A DNA stretch of 64,000 nucleotides from Chryseobacterium geocarposphaerae (GCF_002797535.1 NZ_PGFD01000001.1:1178001-1242000); one strand, 5' to 3'. Positions 18,602 to 28,073 are shown, counted from the stretch's first letter. Notes: a model not told the origin generated them from the letters alone. Made by a program: numbers and translations.

Positions 18602-18609
18602 CAAAAATA
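18602..18609 (-). promoter_or_regulatory. Promoter -7 box TATTTTTG for the topo IV operon
   Basis: The minus strand has TATTTTTG (TAnnTTTG) 20 bp upstream of the chosen parE ATG. The remaining gap to 18803 is AT-rich with nothing else identified. Confidence 0.4.
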
Positions 18610-18803
18610 CACAATTGGATAAAATTATGCGAAAAAATAAGGCTCTTTTTCGGAAATACTTATCCTCATTTTATCTATAAAAATATAAATTCATTATAAA
18701 TTTAAAAATTTTCTCTTTAAAAACTGAAGCAAATTTTAATTTTATTTTAAAGTCCTGAAAAGACTAATAATCCTCTTTGATTTGTCGGAAATTTGCAAAA
18801 TAA

Positions 18804-18828
18804 AAAGGACTATTAAAATAGCCCTTTC
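18804..18828 (-). terminator. Terminator after the TIGR00266 gene
   Basis: AAAGGaCTATT pairs imperfectly with AATAGccCTTT. On the minus strand a T run follows. It lies 24 bp past the stop at 18852. Confidence 0.5.
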
Positions 18829-18851
18829 ATTATATCATTTTCAGTTCCGTA

Positions 18852-19634
18852 TTAAAACCCATCCCCGTCCAGCAGGTTTCCTATTCCTCCTAAAATACTT
18901 CCCTGTTCTTTATTTTTAGTGGTTCCATACTGTAAAATTCTGCTGGCTAACCTTGAAATAGGTAAAGTCTGTATCCATACCTTTCCGGGACCTCTTAACT
19001 GTGCAAAAAACAGTCCTTCCCCGCCGAAAATCGTATTTTTAATTCCGCCTACAAACTGAATATCATAATCTACAGTATGGGTAAAGGCAACGATACATCC
19101 CGTATCAATTTTAAGAATCTCTCCCGGCTGAAGTTCTTTCTCGATTACGTGTCCTCCACTGTGTACAAAGGTCATCCCGTCACCTTCCAGCTTTTGCATG
19201 ATAAATCCTTCCCCTCCGAAAAGTCCCGTTCCCAACTTTTTCTGAAATTCAATTCCTACGGTAACCCCTTTGGCAGCACAAAGAAAACTATCTTTCTGAC
19301 AGATCACCTTACCTCCGAGTTTGCTCAGGTCAAAAGGAATGATTTTTCCCGTATAAGGAGCGGCAAAAGTTACGTGTCTTTTATCTGAAGAAGTGTTGGT
19401 AAATACGGTCATGAAAAGGTTTTCTCCGGTAAGCATTCTTTTTCCTGCAGAAAATAATTTTCCCATCAGTCCTTTTTCCGTTCCGTCTCCGAATAAGGTT
19501 TCCATTTGTATTCCGTCTTTCATCATCATAAAACTCCCCGGTTCTGCAATTACGCTTTCTTTCGGGTCCAGCTCAATCTCCACGCATTGCATTTCTTCCC
19601 CGTAAATTTTATAATCTATTTCATGATTAATCAT
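18852..19634 (-). CDS. TIGR00266 / AIM24 family protein
   Basis: The protein (260 residues from MINHEIDYKIYGEEMQ) is rich in beta strands and glycine: EPGSFMMMKDGIQMET, GLFGGEGFIMQKLEGDG, then GGIKNTIFGGEGLFFAQLRGPG and VWIQTLPISRLA. This is the TIGR00266/AIM24 pattern, a family of beta-barrel-like proteins present in most bacteria, with a mitochondrial counterpart required for inner membrane architecture. The bacterial function is not established. It ends with a short Gly-rich tail. It appears to be a single-gene transcript with its own terminator. Confidence 0.88.
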   Translation of the reverse strand: MINHEIDYKIYGEEMQCVEIELDPKESVIAEPGSFMMMKDGIQMETLFGDGTEKGLMGKLFSAGKRMLTGENLFMTVFTNTSSDKRHVTFAAPYTGKIIPFDLSKLGGKVICQKDSFLCAAKGVTVGIEFQKKLGTGLFGGEGFIMQKLEGDGMTFVHSGGHVIEKELQPGEILKIDTGCIVAFTHTVDYDIQFVGGIKNTIFGGEGLFFAQLRGPGKVWIQTLPISRLASRILQYGTTKNKEQGSILGGIGNLLDGDGF

Positions 19635-19778
19635 AGTGTTCAAAGTAATTTAAAGTTATTCGCTACAATATTAGCATTTTTTACATTCGGTTTTAAAATA
19701 AATTAAATTGAGCTGATTAATCAACATTTCTCCTTTGAAATTATTGCTTTGTATTTTCCAGCTTACCTATTATATTTT

Positions 19779-20282
19779 TCAGCATAGCCGGACAATCAGT
19801 TTATGAAAAGGACGTACCGGTAAAAAGTACAATACTCCAAGCCAGTTATGGAATTTTACCGCAGTAGAAATCGTGAGAGAGTTTTCATCCTTCTCACTCC
19901 GATTTTTATCAAATAAAAGGGAAACTCTGAAATCCAGATGTTTATCGTCTTCACCAATAACAATCTCATTGCTTGTTTTACTAAAAATTTTAAAAAGACC
20001 AACGCGCTCTCCTACTTCACAGGTAAAGTTATCGGTTTCTTTCACTGCATCAGTTTCTCCCCCTGTTTTTAACCCAAATAATTTCACCACCTTGTTTCTG
20101 AAAGCAAACATCTTCTTTCCCCACTTTGGTCCGCTTGTAAAAAAAGCTTTCCCTATTTGTGCAATATCGAAATCCTGTCCGTTTCCTTCCAGTTCTCCTT
20201 CAAAACTATCCGCATAATCAAACTTTTCTTTTCCCTGAGATAAAATGGATGCTGCCGGAAACTCAATCTTCTTAATTTTCAT
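19779..20282 (-). CDS. DUF2867 domain-containing protein
   Basis: I start at MKIKKIEFPAASILSQGKE (167 residues). The longer frame upstream is AT-rich and out of character, and a TACATTTG box at 20314-20321 fits this start. The sequence DYADSFEGEL, a GPKWGKKMFAFRNKVVKLFGL block, then CEVGERVGLFKIF, HLDFRVSLLF and FHNWLGVLYFLPVRPFHKLIV follow the DUF2867 pattern. That is a SRPBCC-like family of unknown function, often next to or fused with NAD-dependent enzymes. No catalytic residues can be named. Confidence 0.8.
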   Translation of the reverse strand: MKIKKIEFPAASILSQGKEKFDYADSFEGELEGNGQDFDIAQIGKAFFTSGPKWGKKMFAFRNKVVKLFGLKTGGETDAVKETDNFTCEVGERVGLFKIFSKTSNEIVIGEDDKHLDFRVSLLFDKNRSEKDENSLTISTAVKFHNWLGVLYFLPVRPFHKLIVRLC

Positions 20283-20313
20283 GATCATTGGTTTTAAATT
20301 ATTTTTAGCATAA

Positions 20314-20321
20314 CAAATGTA
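20314..20321 (-). promoter_or_regulatory. Promoter -7 box TACATTTG for the DUF2867 gene
   Basis: The minus strand has TACATTTG (TAnnTTTG), 31 bp upstream of the chosen ATG at 20282. Confidence 0.4.
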
Positions 20322-20533
20322 AGTATCACAGAACACATTTAAAAGCAAAAAGTCATATTTTTTAAACAAATGTTTAATATTGTTTTTTGTACTAAAATAT
20401 CTAAGGAAAAAATAGATTGAGAAACGACATGATTTTTTTGATATAACTACAAACACATCCACAAAATCTAATTAAATAGGTTTAGATTTTAAATAATTTA
20501 TTAAATTCGGTATCAACAAAATCTGTTTTTTAA

Positions 20534-21682
20534 ATGATACAACTTCCTTTGTCTAAACTTTCCAATATAGGAACTACCATATTCAGCCAGATGACGCAGC
20601 TTGCCAATGAAAATGAAGCCATCAATCTTTCTCAGGGATTCCCTGATTTTATGCCCGATACTGAACTTCTGAACTATGTAGATCATTTTATCAAAAAAGG
20701 ATTTAATCAATATGCTCCTATGGGAGGAATGATCGGTTTAAAGGAAGAAATTGCCAGAAAAATTGAAAATTCTCATCAGGCGACTTATAATCCTGATACT
20801 GAAATAACCATCACCTCTGGCGGAACACAGGCTATTTTTACTGCCATTGCCACTTTTGTAAAAAAAGAGGATGAGGTCATTATTTTTGAACCGGCTTACG
20901 ACTGCTATGAACCTACCGTTGAGCTTTTCGGAGGAATTATAAAACGTTTCGAAATGAAAGCGCCCGATTATGAGATTGACTGGACTGCGGTTAAGAATTT
21001 GGTATCAGATAAAACCAAGATGATCATCCTGAACAATCCTAATAACCCTTCAGGAAAGATCTTAAAAGAAAAAGACATCCGGGAATTAATAAATATCGTA
21101 AAAGGAACTTCTATTTTGATCCTGAGCGATGAGGTGTATGAAAATATCGTTTTTGACGGAAAGCAGCATCTGAGCATCTGTAAATATCCCGAACTTAAAG
21201 AAAGAAGTCTTTTGGTAGCCTCATTCGGAAAATTGTTTCACGTTACGGGCTGGAAAGTCGGTTATTGTGCAGCTCCTAAAAACCTGACCGATGAATTCAG
21301 AAAGATCCATCAGTTCAATGTTTTTTCCGTCAATACGCCTATTCAAATGGCTTTGGCCGAGTATATGAAAAATGACGAACATTACAACCAACTCAATCAG
21401 TTTTTTCAGGAAAAGAGAGATTTTTTAAGACAGGGATTGGCAACGACTTCCTTTGAGCTTTTAGATTGTGAAGGAACGTATTTCCAAGCTTTGAAATATG
21501 ATAAAATCTCCGATAAAAATGATTTCGATTTTGCCAGTGAGCTTACCATTACCCATAAAGTGGCAAGTGTTCCGTTCTCGTCTTTTTATAAAAACAAAAG
21601 AAATGATCACGTGATCAGGTTATGTTTTGCCAAGAAGCAGGAGACACTGGAGAAAGCCCTTGAAAATCTTGCCAAACTTTAA
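20534..21682 (+). CDS. Pyridoxal-phosphate aminotransferase, class I (methionine aminotransferase-like)
   Basis: This 382-residue fold-type I aminotransferase has the pyridoxal lysine in SFGKLFHVTGWKVGY (Lys233). The cofactor-binding blocks are TITSGGTQAIF, NNPNNPSG and LSDEVYENIVFDG, and the C-terminal RLCFAK supplies the carboxylate-binding arginine. The N-terminal NLSQGFPDF and overall length fit the YbdL/kynurenine aminotransferase group, where the E. coli member prefers methionine. Substrate preference is inferred. It is divergent from the DUF2867 gene and converges with cls (4 bp between stops). An AAAATCTAA/TTAGATTTT inverted repeat (20463-20490) in the upstream gap could be an operator. 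Confidence 0.87.
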   Translation: MIQLPLSKLSNIGTTIFSQMTQLANENEAINLSQGFPDFMPDTELLNYVDHFIKKGFNQYAPMGGMIGLKEEIARKIENSHQATYNPDTEITITSGGTQAIFTAIATFVKKEDEVIIFEPAYDCYEPTVELFGGIIKRFEMKAPDYEIDWTAVKNLVSDKTKMIILNNPNNPSGKILKEKDIRELINIVKGTSILILSDEVYENIVFDGKQHLSICKYPELKERSLLVASFGKLFHVTGWKVGYCAAPKNLTDEFRKIHQFNVFSVNTPIQMALAEYMKNDEHYNQLNQFFQEKRDFLRQGLATTSFELLDCEGTYFQALKYDKISDKNDFDFASELTITHKVASVPFSSFYKNKRNDHVIRLCFAKKQETLEKALENLAKL

Positions 21683-21686
21683 CAAA

Positions 21687-23153
21687 TTACATAAGTGGAG
21701 AAAGAAGCCTTGCCAGATGCTCAAAAAACACTTTATGCTTTGGCCTTTTTCTCCACTCATCTAATGAAATTTCCCTACAATCTTTCATGTCTTCAAGAAA
21801 TACAGTTTCCAGTTTTTGATTCGTTTCCTGGTCAAAAATCAGGGTATTGACCTCAAAGTTCAGCTCCTGGCTCCTTACATCCATATTGGCTGTTCCCACG
21901 CTGGAAAAATCATCATCTACAATCATGGTTTTGGAATGAATAAAGCCTTTTTGATAAAAGAATATCCGGACTTTATTCTCCAGCAGCCCTTCATAATAAG
22001 AATAAGCTGCAGAATTCACGATAACGGAATCCCCTTTTTCAGGAACCATGAGTCTTACATCCAGTCCTGCCTGTGACACCTGCTTTATTGCATTTAAAAT
22101 GGTTTCCATAGGAATAAAGTAAGGAGTAACGATATACACTCTTTTTTTCGCAGACAAAATGGCAGAATTTGTACTCAGCATAATCACCGGACTTGTATCA
22201 GGACCGCTTGCAGCCACCTGAACCAGCTTACTCCCTTCAAATTCATCATGATAATCAAAATAGTCTTTGGAAAGTTGAGGAATTTTCTCTGTAGCAAAAA
22301 CCCAGTTGGTAAGGAATAGAAACTGAAAATAAAATGCCGAATTGCCTTTTAAATAAAGATGAATATCCCGCCAGTATTGTTGGGTATTAGGGTTAATATA
22401 TTTATCTGAAACATTGATTCCTCCTGTAAATATTTCTTTGCCGTCAATGATAATAATCTTACGGTGATCTCTATAATTGACCCTGTTGGCCAGAAGCCTG
22501 AATGTGATTTTATTTACCGGGGAAACCTCAATACCTGCATCTTTAAGTTTAGCAATCAGCTTTTTGCCGATCTTGCCGCTTCCCAATGCATCATATAAAA
22601 ACCGGATGACAACGCCTTCTTTTGCTTTAAGAATCAGCAATTCCGCAAGCTGATTACCTATCCCATCATTTTCGTAAATATAATATTCCAGATGAATGTG
22701 GTGCTTTGCTTTTCGGATGCAATCAAAGACCTTTGCAAATTTTTCTTCTCCATTTATAAGTATTTCCACTTCATTCTTTGAAGATAAGGGAGAATGCGCC
22801 CCATTGTAAAGAAAATTGATAGTGGTACTATATTCCTTCAGCTCGTTTTCGCTTCTTTTTAATGATTCAAAATGGGTCTTTTCAATATACTTCCGAATAT
22901 CACGGTAGATCTTCTCGTTGATCTCAAATTTAAAATTATAAAACTTGTTTTTCCGATAGTTGACTCCAAAAACAAAGTAGATAACAATCCCAACCACCGG
23001 AATAAAAATGATCAGCAATAAATAGGCTAAGGTTTTACTGGTCGTTTTGGTATCCATGATAATTTTCCCAGCAAGAAAAACGACTGTGGCAAAATAGATT
23101 ACTTCCAGGGTAAGTAAAATATAGGGAAACTGATCTAAAAACTCTTTCACCAT
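21687..23153 (-). CDS. cls: Cardiolipin synthase
   Basis: The protein (488 residues) condenses two phosphatidylglycerol molecules into cardiolipin at the membrane. Two N-terminal hydrophobic segments (about 11-33 and 42-63) form the PLDc_N anchor. Two phospholipase D catalytic motifs follow: HRKIIIID (His230, Lys232, Asp237) and HSKTMIVDD (His406, Lys408, Asp413). The length is that of bacterial ClsA-type enzymes. The gene stands alone on the minus strand. Confidence 0.93.
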   Translation of the reverse strand: MVKEFLDQFPYILLTLEVIYFATVVFLAGKIIMDTKTTSKTLAYLLLIIFIPVVGIVIYFVFGVNYRKNKFYNFKFEINEKIYRDIRKYIEKTHFESLKRSENELKEYSTTINFLYNGAHSPLSSKNEVEILINGEEKFAKVFDCIRKAKHHIHLEYYIYENDGIGNQLAELLILKAKEGVVIRFLYDALGSGKIGKKLIAKLKDAGIEVSPVNKITFRLLANRVNYRDHRKIIIIDGKEIFTGGINVSDKYINPNTQQYWRDIHLYLKGNSAFYFQFLFLTNWVFATEKIPQLSKDYFDYHDEFEGSKLVQVAASGPDTSPVIMLSTNSAILSAKKRVYIVTPYFIPMETILNAIKQVSQAGLDVRLMVPEKGDSVIVNSAAYSYYEGLLENKVRIFFYQKGFIHSKTMIVDDDFSSVGTANMDVRSQELNFEVNTLIFDQETNQKLETVFLEDMKDCREISLDEWRKRPKHKVFFEHLARLLSPLM

Positions 23154-23205
23154 AAGAAATATGATAGTCCTGTTTTTAAACTAACCTAATAAAGATATAA
23201 AAAAA

Positions 23206-23223
23206 GCGGTAGAAAACTACCGC
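23206..23223 (-). terminator. Rho-independent terminator after the SDR gene
   Basis: GCGGTAG-AAAA-CTACCGC is a perfect 7-bp stem. On the minus strand a run of T follows. It lies 9 bp past the stop at 23233. Confidence 0.75.
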
Positions 23224-23232
23224 CTTATTTTT

Positions 23233-23997
23233 TTAAAAGAACATTCCTCCCGAAACTTCTATTCTTTGGGCGTTGATCCACCCCGCCTCTTCTGTACATA
23301 AAAAAGCAACTACGCCACCTATATCATCCGGTAAGCCGGCTCTTCCTAAAGCTGTATTGTTTGCGACCATTGCATTTGCCTGCTCATTATCCCTTACTGT
23401 TCCGCCACCGAAGTCCGTTTCAATTGCACCCGGAGCAACAGCATTGGCTTTGATTTTTCTTGATCCCAATTCTTTCGCCATATATTTGGTAAGCATTTCA
23501 ACTCCTGCCTTAATTGATCCGTAAACTGAAGATCCCGGCAAAGCAAATCTTGCCAGTCCGGAAGAAACAGTAATAATTCCTCCGCCATTATTCATGAAAG
23601 GTAAAAACTTCTGAGTCAGGAAAAAAACACCTTTGAAATGAATATCTACCACATCATCAAGCTGCTCCTCTGTAACATCAGAAATTGGCGCATATAATGC
23701 TGTTCCTGCATTGTTAACCAGAAAATCTATATTTCTGCTACCTGTATTTTCTTCCAGATGATCTCCTACCTGTTTTACAAAAGCATCAAAACTTTTGATA
23801 TCTTTTGTATCCAGCTGATAAGCGATCGCTTTTCTTCCTAACCCCTGGATTTCGGAGACTACTTTATCCGCTTCCTCCTTATTGCTTTTATAAGTAATGA
23901 TGACATCCAGTCCTTTCTGAGCAATTTTCAGTGCTGAGTTTTTCCCTAATCCACGGCTTCCACCGGTTACCAATGCGATTTTTGTTCTTGTTTCCAT
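23233..23997 (-). CDS. SDR family oxidoreductase
   Basis: This is a classical short-chain dehydrogenase, 254 residues from METRTKIALVTGGSRGLG. An ATG 12 codons upstream gives an unlikely leader and was not used. The cofactor motif TGGSRGLG, NNAGTALY, catalytic Ser in TVSSGLARFAL, YGSIKAG (YxxxK) and the C-terminal substrate loop VAPGAIETDF are present. It resembles the FabG-like/glucose-dehydrogenase-like group, with substrate unknown. The AraC regulator immediately upstream (87 bp) on the same strand may control it, a common pairing. Confidence 0.88.
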   Translation of the reverse strand: METRTKIALVTGGSRGLGKNSALKIAQKGLDVIITYKSNKEEADKVVSEIQGLGRKAIAYQLDTKDIKSFDAFVKQVGDHLEENTGSRNIDFLVNNAGTALYAPISDVTEEQLDDVVDIHFKGVFFLTQKFLPFMNNGGGIITVSSGLARFALPGSSVYGSIKAGVEMLTKYMAKELGSRKIKANAVAPGAIETDFGGGTVRDNEQANAMVANNTALGRAGLPDDIGGVVAFLCTEEAGWINAQRIEVSGGMFF

Positions 23998-24084
23998 TTT
24001 TTGTTTGTTTTTGATGGGACAAAGTTCTGACAATTCTCCGTTGAAGTGTTTGCTCGAATCAAACAGAAATTTGCAAAATTCAAA

Positions 24085-25032
24085 TCATGAACGAAATTCT
24101 AATGGTGCCAGTGAAGTTTTCTTTTTAAAGAAGTTTGAAAAATGCGCTATTTCTTCAAAGCCTAATGCATAAGCAATTTCTGAAACATTCCATTGGGTCT
24201 GCTTTAAGAGTATTTTGGCTTCCTGAACAATTCTTTCAGCTATAATCTCCGTTGTCGTCTTTCCTGTACTTTCCTTCAGTTTTTTATTCAGGTAATTCAC
24301 GTGCACCGACAATCGGTCTGCGTAATCTTTTGCACTTTTCAGCTGCAGCCTCTGATCTGAACTTTCAATAGGAAACTGTCTCTCCAGCAATTCGATAAAT
24401 AATGACACCACCCGAAGTGAAGCATCATTTGATGTCGAAAGTTTAGAAGCGGGCTGCAGCTTCTGACCATAATGAATCAGCTCCAGCACATAGTTTCTGA
24501 TCAGGTCATATTTAAAGATATAATCTGATTCTATCTCTTTTTTAATCCTGCCATACAGCTGCTCTATCTCGTCTGCCAGCTCATCATCAATTTCAAACAG
24601 CGGAATATTTCCCGGCTGAAAAATCGGTAAATCTTCAAGGGTATTATGAGATTTATCCTTGATAAAAAAATCTTCCGTAAATACGCAAAAGCTCCCCGAC
24701 TGATGCGGATCTTCAGGCACCCAGTGATAAGGAACCTTGGGAGTAGCAAAAAGCAAAGCATTCTTCTCAATCTGAATTACTTTATCAGCATATTCCGCGC
24801 GGTTACGTCCTCTGATGAGACTTATCTTATAGTATTTCCTCCTGTTATAAGGCATTTCGGAGGTTGTCTTTATTCTTTCAATGGTTTGGGCAATATCAAA
24901 TACGTTAAAATGCCCGATATCTTTATGAAGTCCTTTAGGAAAGATCGTTTCGATATCCGTTTCCAGTTTATCGGTCATTTCTCTATAGAAATCATCAAGA
25001 GAAGTATATAAGGTATGAGCTGTTTTTTCCAT
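24085..25032 (-). CDS. AraC family transcriptional regulator
   Basis: This 315-residue protein has an N-terminal cupin-like sensing region (about 1-180, with a HWVPEDPHQSGSFCVFTEDF segment). The C-terminal AraC/XylS double helix-turn-helix (about 215-315) contains YADRLSVHVNYLNKKLKESTGKT and VSEIAYALGFEEIAHFSNFFKKK. It is likely a ligand-responsive activator of the adjacent SDR gene. A -7 box is at 25052-25059. Confidence 0.9.
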   Translation of the reverse strand: MEKTAHTLYTSLDDFYREMTDKLETDIETIFPKGLHKDIGHFNVFDIAQTIERIKTTSEMPYNRRKYYKISLIRGRNRAEYADKVIQIEKNALLFATPKVPYHWVPEDPHQSGSFCVFTEDFFIKDKSHNTLEDLPIFQPGNIPLFEIDDELADEIEQLYGRIKKEIESDYIFKYDLIRNYVLELIHYGQKLQPASKLSTSNDASLRVVSLFIELLERQFPIESSDQRLQLKSAKDYADRLSVHVNYLNKKLKESTGKTTTEIIAERIVQEAKILLKQTQWNVSEIAYALGFEEIAHFSNFFKKKTSLAPLEFRS

Positions 25033-25051
25033 ACTATCGATTTGTAAAAAT

Positions 25052-25059
25052 CAAATGTA
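25052..25059 (-). promoter_or_regulatory. Promoter -7 box TACATTTG for the AraC-SDR pair
   Basis: The minus strand has TACATTTG (TAnnTTTG) 19 bp upstream of the ATG at 25032. Confidence 0.4.
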
Positions 25060-25098
25060 CAAAATAAATACAATTAGAATTTAAATCTTCATTAAACT

Positions 25099-26166
25099 CT
25101 ATATAATATATCCTCCAACGATTTCCAACGTCCACTTTCCATCTTTATATTCTGCCACATAATCATTCTTATGGCTACTTCCTGACTCTGAAATATAAAC
25201 CCTGTTCGAATCATAATTGGCTCTTTTCATTTTGGAAATATGATTTTCTGTCACGTCCGTTATTCTTGTATAATATGTTTTTTTCTGATCTTTTTCAGGA
25301 ATAAAAAGCACCCTTATTTCAGGATTGATCTGATGAAAATAATCGCAATCACTCTCATATACTTCAAATGTATAATGAAGTTTTTTTAAATCATCATCTT
25401 CGGAATAAGAAGGAAGTAATGAAGCATAGAGTTCTGAAAACTTATTCTTTTCAGATTTAAATAACGGATTCATATCCTCAAAATCATTAATCCCATCACC
25501 ATCCGTATCTTTATTATTGGGATTTAAGGCAAAAGTCTCTTCAAAAATATCATTATAGCCATCCTGATCAGAGTCTTTCATCAGATCATCCAATTTTATT
25601 CTGAATAGCTTTCCGTCTTCCATAGCGGAATAATCATCATAACCGGGCAAACCGGGAACTTTAATGATTTTCACAAGGCTTCCTTCAAACTGCAGAAATC
25701 CATCTTTAATAATTGGGGTTTCCTGAATCTTATTGATATAATAATGGCTAAAACTTAATCCTAAAAAATAAGCGGAAGGTTTGTCATTTTCTATTTTCAT
25801 CAGCCAAAATCCCAATGCATTACTTCCCAGTGCATATAAAACATTTCCAACCTGTTGTTTTGCAGAATAAGAAAAATGGTCCGGAAACTTTTCACTGAAA
25901 ACATTATACTCTTCCTTTTTCGCTTTCCATCTTTCTTCGGAAAACCCGCCTTTGGATTCTGTACTGTCCTTTTTAAAGCTTCTGTAATCTTTCAGATCGA
26001 CAATCTGAAGATAATCGGGCTTTTTATTAAGAATTTCCTTCACCGTATATGGTTTCTGCTCAACATATACAGACTTTTCTTCTTTTTCTATAAAACAATT
26101 CCCGTCAGTATTATTTACAGAACACGAAATACAGAATACAAGAACAAAAAAATATAAAATTTTCAT
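25099..26166 (-). CDS. Lipoprotein with calcium-binding thrombospondin-3-like repeats
   Basis: I start at MKILYFFVLVFCISCS (355 residues), because the ORF upstream of this ATG runs through the ychF terminator. The short hydrophobic leader ends in a lipobox-type cysteine (CISC). Around residues 170-210 two DxDxDG loops occur (DSDQDGYNDIFEE and DTDGDGINDFEDMNP), typical of thrombospondin type 3 / EF-hand-like calcium sites in secreted Bacteroidota proteins. The rest matches no family I recognise. It probably sits on the outer membrane. Confidence 0.78.
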   Translation of the reverse strand: MKILYFFVLVFCISCSVNNTDGNCFIEKEEKSVYVEQKPYTVKEILNKKPDYLQIVDLKDYRSFKKDSTESKGGFSEERWKAKKEEYNVFSEKFPDHFSYSAKQQVGNVLYALGSNALGFWLMKIENDKPSAYFLGLSFSHYYINKIQETPIIKDGFLQFEGSLVKIIKVPGLPGYDDYSAMEDGKLFRIKLDDLMKDSDQDGYNDIFEETFALNPNNKDTDGDGINDFEDMNPLFKSEKNKFSELYASLLPSYSEDDDLKKLHYTFEVYESDCDYFHQINPEIRVLFIPEKDQKKTYYTRITDVTENHISKMKRANYDSNRVYISESGSSHKNDYVAEYKDGKWTLEIVGGYII

Positions 26167-26195
26167 CTCATTAAAAGTTTTACTACAGAAATGCA

Positions 26196-26229
26196 AAAAG
26201 CGCTCCCAAAATACAATGGCAGCGCTTTT
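26196..26229 (-). terminator. Rho-independent terminator after ychF
   Basis: AAAAGCGCT and AGCGCTTTT form the outer stem and CCA/TGG extends it inward. On the minus strand a T run follows. It is 27 bp past the ychF stop. Confidence 0.7.
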
Positions 26230-26255
26230 CATTTATAACTAACTTTAATATTTTC

Positions 26256-27347
26256 TTATACGTTGAATCTAAAGTGCATGATGTCACCATCTTTTACGAT
26301 GTATTCTTTACCTTCTACAGAAAGTTTTCCGGCTTCTTTTACTTTGGCTTCAGAACCGTATTGCATATAGTCATCATACTTGATCACTTCCGCACGGATG
26401 AATCCTTTTTCAAAATCCGTGTGGATCACTCCAGCCGCCTGAGGAGCTGTCCAGCCCTGTCCGATCGTCCAGGCTCTTACTTCTTTAACCCCAGCTGTAA
26501 AATAGGTCTGAAGTTTTAATAAATCGTATGCTTTTCTGATCAAACGGTTTACTCCAGGTTCTGTAAGGCCTAATTCTTCAAGGAATATCTCTCTTTCCTC
26601 ATAGGTTTCCAGTTCATTGATATCCGCTTCGATCTGAGCTGCCAGAACAACGATTTCAGCACCTTCTGCTTTCGCCATTTCTTCAATTTTACCGATCCAT
26701 TCATTTCCGTTTTTAATAGAGTTTTCATCTACATTACAAACGTAAAGAACCGGCTTATTCGTCAACAACTGAACTTCACCGATAATAGATTTCGTTAAGT
26801 CATCCGTTGCAAATTCTCTGGCATTTTTACCATCTTCAAGATGCTTCTGAAGATTCTGCAACGTTTCGTACGTCAGGATATCTTCTTTCTTTCCTGATTT
26901 AATGAACTTCTTAGCTTTTTCCACTGCTTTTCCTACCGTTTCCAGATCTTTAAGCTGAAGTTCAATATCGATAATTTCTTTATCTCTCAGCGGATCTACC
27001 GAACCTTCAACGTGAACGATATTCCCATTGTCAAAACATCTTAAAACATGGATGATCGCTTCACATTCACGGATATTGGCAAGAAACTGGTTTCCTAGCC
27101 CTTCCCCTTTACTTGCGCCTTTTACCAACCCTGCGATATCTACAATTTCCACAACAGCAGGCAACACTCTTTCAGGTTTTACTATTTTTTCCAGCTCAAA
27201 CAATCGCTGATCCGGTACGGAAACCGTTCCTAAGTTCGGTTCGATAGTACAGAAAGGATAGTTTGCCGACTGTGCTTTTGCATTGCTCAGGCAGTTAAAA
27301 AGAGTTGATTTACCTACATTCGGTAAGCCTACGATTCCACATTTCAT
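26256..27347 (-). CDS. ychF: Redox-regulated ATPase YchF (OBG-family)
   Basis: This 363-residue protein has the G1 motif GLPNVGKST at residues 7-15, DIAGLVKGASKGEGLGN as switch II, and an atypical G4 (YVCNVDENS) in place of NKxD, which explains why YchF prefers ATP over GTP. The C-terminal TGS-like domain includes REVRAWTIGQGWTAPQAAGVIHTD. YchF binds ribosomes and acts in oxidative stress responses. It is a single-gene unit with a TATCTTTG box at 27431-27438 and a terminator downstream. Confidence 0.95.
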   Translation of the reverse strand: MKCGIVGLPNVGKSTLFNCLSNAKAQSANYPFCTIEPNLGTVSVPDQRLFELEKIVKPERVLPAVVEIVDIAGLVKGASKGEGLGNQFLANIRECEAIIHVLRCFDNGNIVHVEGSVDPLRDKEIIDIELQLKDLETVGKAVEKAKKFIKSGKKEDILTYETLQNLQKHLEDGKNAREFATDDLTKSIIGEVQLLTNKPVLYVCNVDENSIKNGNEWIGKIEEMAKAEGAEIVVLAAQIEADINELETYEEREIFLEELGLTEPGVNRLIRKAYDLLKLQTYFTAGVKEVRAWTIGQGWTAPQAAGVIHTDFEKGFIRAEVIKYDDYMQYGSEAKVKEAGKLSVEGKEYIVKDGDIMHFRFNV

Positions 27348-27430
27348 AACGTTAGATTCAAAGTTTAAGGGTTAAAGTTCAAGGTTTACTACAATGAATG
27401 TATTATTCATTACCTTCAACTTTCAGCGTG

Positions 27431-27438
27431 CAAAGATA
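27431..27438 (-). promoter_or_regulatory. Promoter -7 box TATCTTTG for ychF
   Basis: The minus strand has TATCTTTG, a perfect TAnnTTTG match, giving a leader of about 75-80 nt for ychF. The intervening sequence contains an AAGTTTAAGG/AAGTTCAAGG near-direct repeat. Confidence 0.5.
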
Positions 27439-27466
27439 ATGAAATTATGGAGAGTTTCATAATAAA

Positions 27467-27494
27467 AAAAATCCACCGGTATTCCGGCAGATTT
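27467..27494 (-). terminator. Rho-independent terminator after ferritin
   Basis: AAAATCcaCCGG-tatt-CCGGcaGATTTT forms a stem with one internal mismatch block. Eight T residues follow on the minus strand. Confidence 0.75.
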
Positions 27495-27521
27495 TAAAAC
27501 TGTAAAATGTTTATTTTTTAT

Positions 27522-28073
27522 CTAAGGATTATTTCCCGTTGCTTCCTGAGCTAAAGGGACATCATTAGGCGCTGAAGCCAGGGCACTGTCGAGCGTAAAT
27601 AAAGATTCATCGGTCGCTCTGTCACCTCCGGCAATTTTTAATTTATCAATAAGGTTCTGAGCCAGTGTTTCTTCTTCAATCTGTTCCTGAACGAACCACT
27701 GCATGAAATTCCAAGTGGCCCAGTCTTTTTCTTCCAGCGCCATGTCAACGATTTTGTAGATGGCCGTTGTATTATCTACTTCATGCTTAAATACCCCGTC
27801 GAAACATGCCGATAATGATTCCGGATCAGCCGGAGGAGCCGGAATAGCCTCTACTTTAGGTTTCCCGCCCCTGTTCAGAATGTATTCCATGAATTTTATA
27901 GAATGATTTCTCTCTTCCTGAGCGTGCCGGTAAAGGAAATTGGCAATTCCCTGATAACCTTTGTCATCGGCCCAGATTCCGTAGGATAAGAAAATGTGTG
28001 ATGCATGAATTTCTTTGTTCATCTGCGCACTCAACGCCTGTTCCAGCGTGGGTGAAAGTCTGTTGGTATTCAT
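27522..28073 (-). CDS. Ferritin (non-haem iron storage)
   Basis: This 183-residue four-helix-bundle protein stores iron in 24-mers. Ferroxidase-type residues are visible in QMNKEIHASHIFLSYG, AQEERNHSIKFMEY and FVQEQIEEE. The helix with EKDWATWNFMQWF is typical of prokaryotic ferritin rather than bacterioferritin. The tail after residue 160 is slightly longer than in E. coli FtnA. It forms a single-gene unit with a strong terminator. Confidence 0.93.
   Translation of the reverse strand: MNTNRLSPTLEQALSAQMNKEIHASHIFLSYGIWADDKGYQGIANFLYRHAQEERNHSIKFMEYILNRGGKPKVEAIPAPPADPESLSACFDGVFKHEVDNTTAIYKIVDMALEEKDWATWNFMQWFVQEQIEEETLAQNLIDKLKIAGGDRATDESLFTLDSALASAPNDVPLAQEATGNNP

Noticed and set aside
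25099..26232. Longer start for the lipoprotein gene at 26232
   Set aside because: The added residues are translated from the ychF terminator hairpin and mask the lipoprotein signal that begins at 26166.
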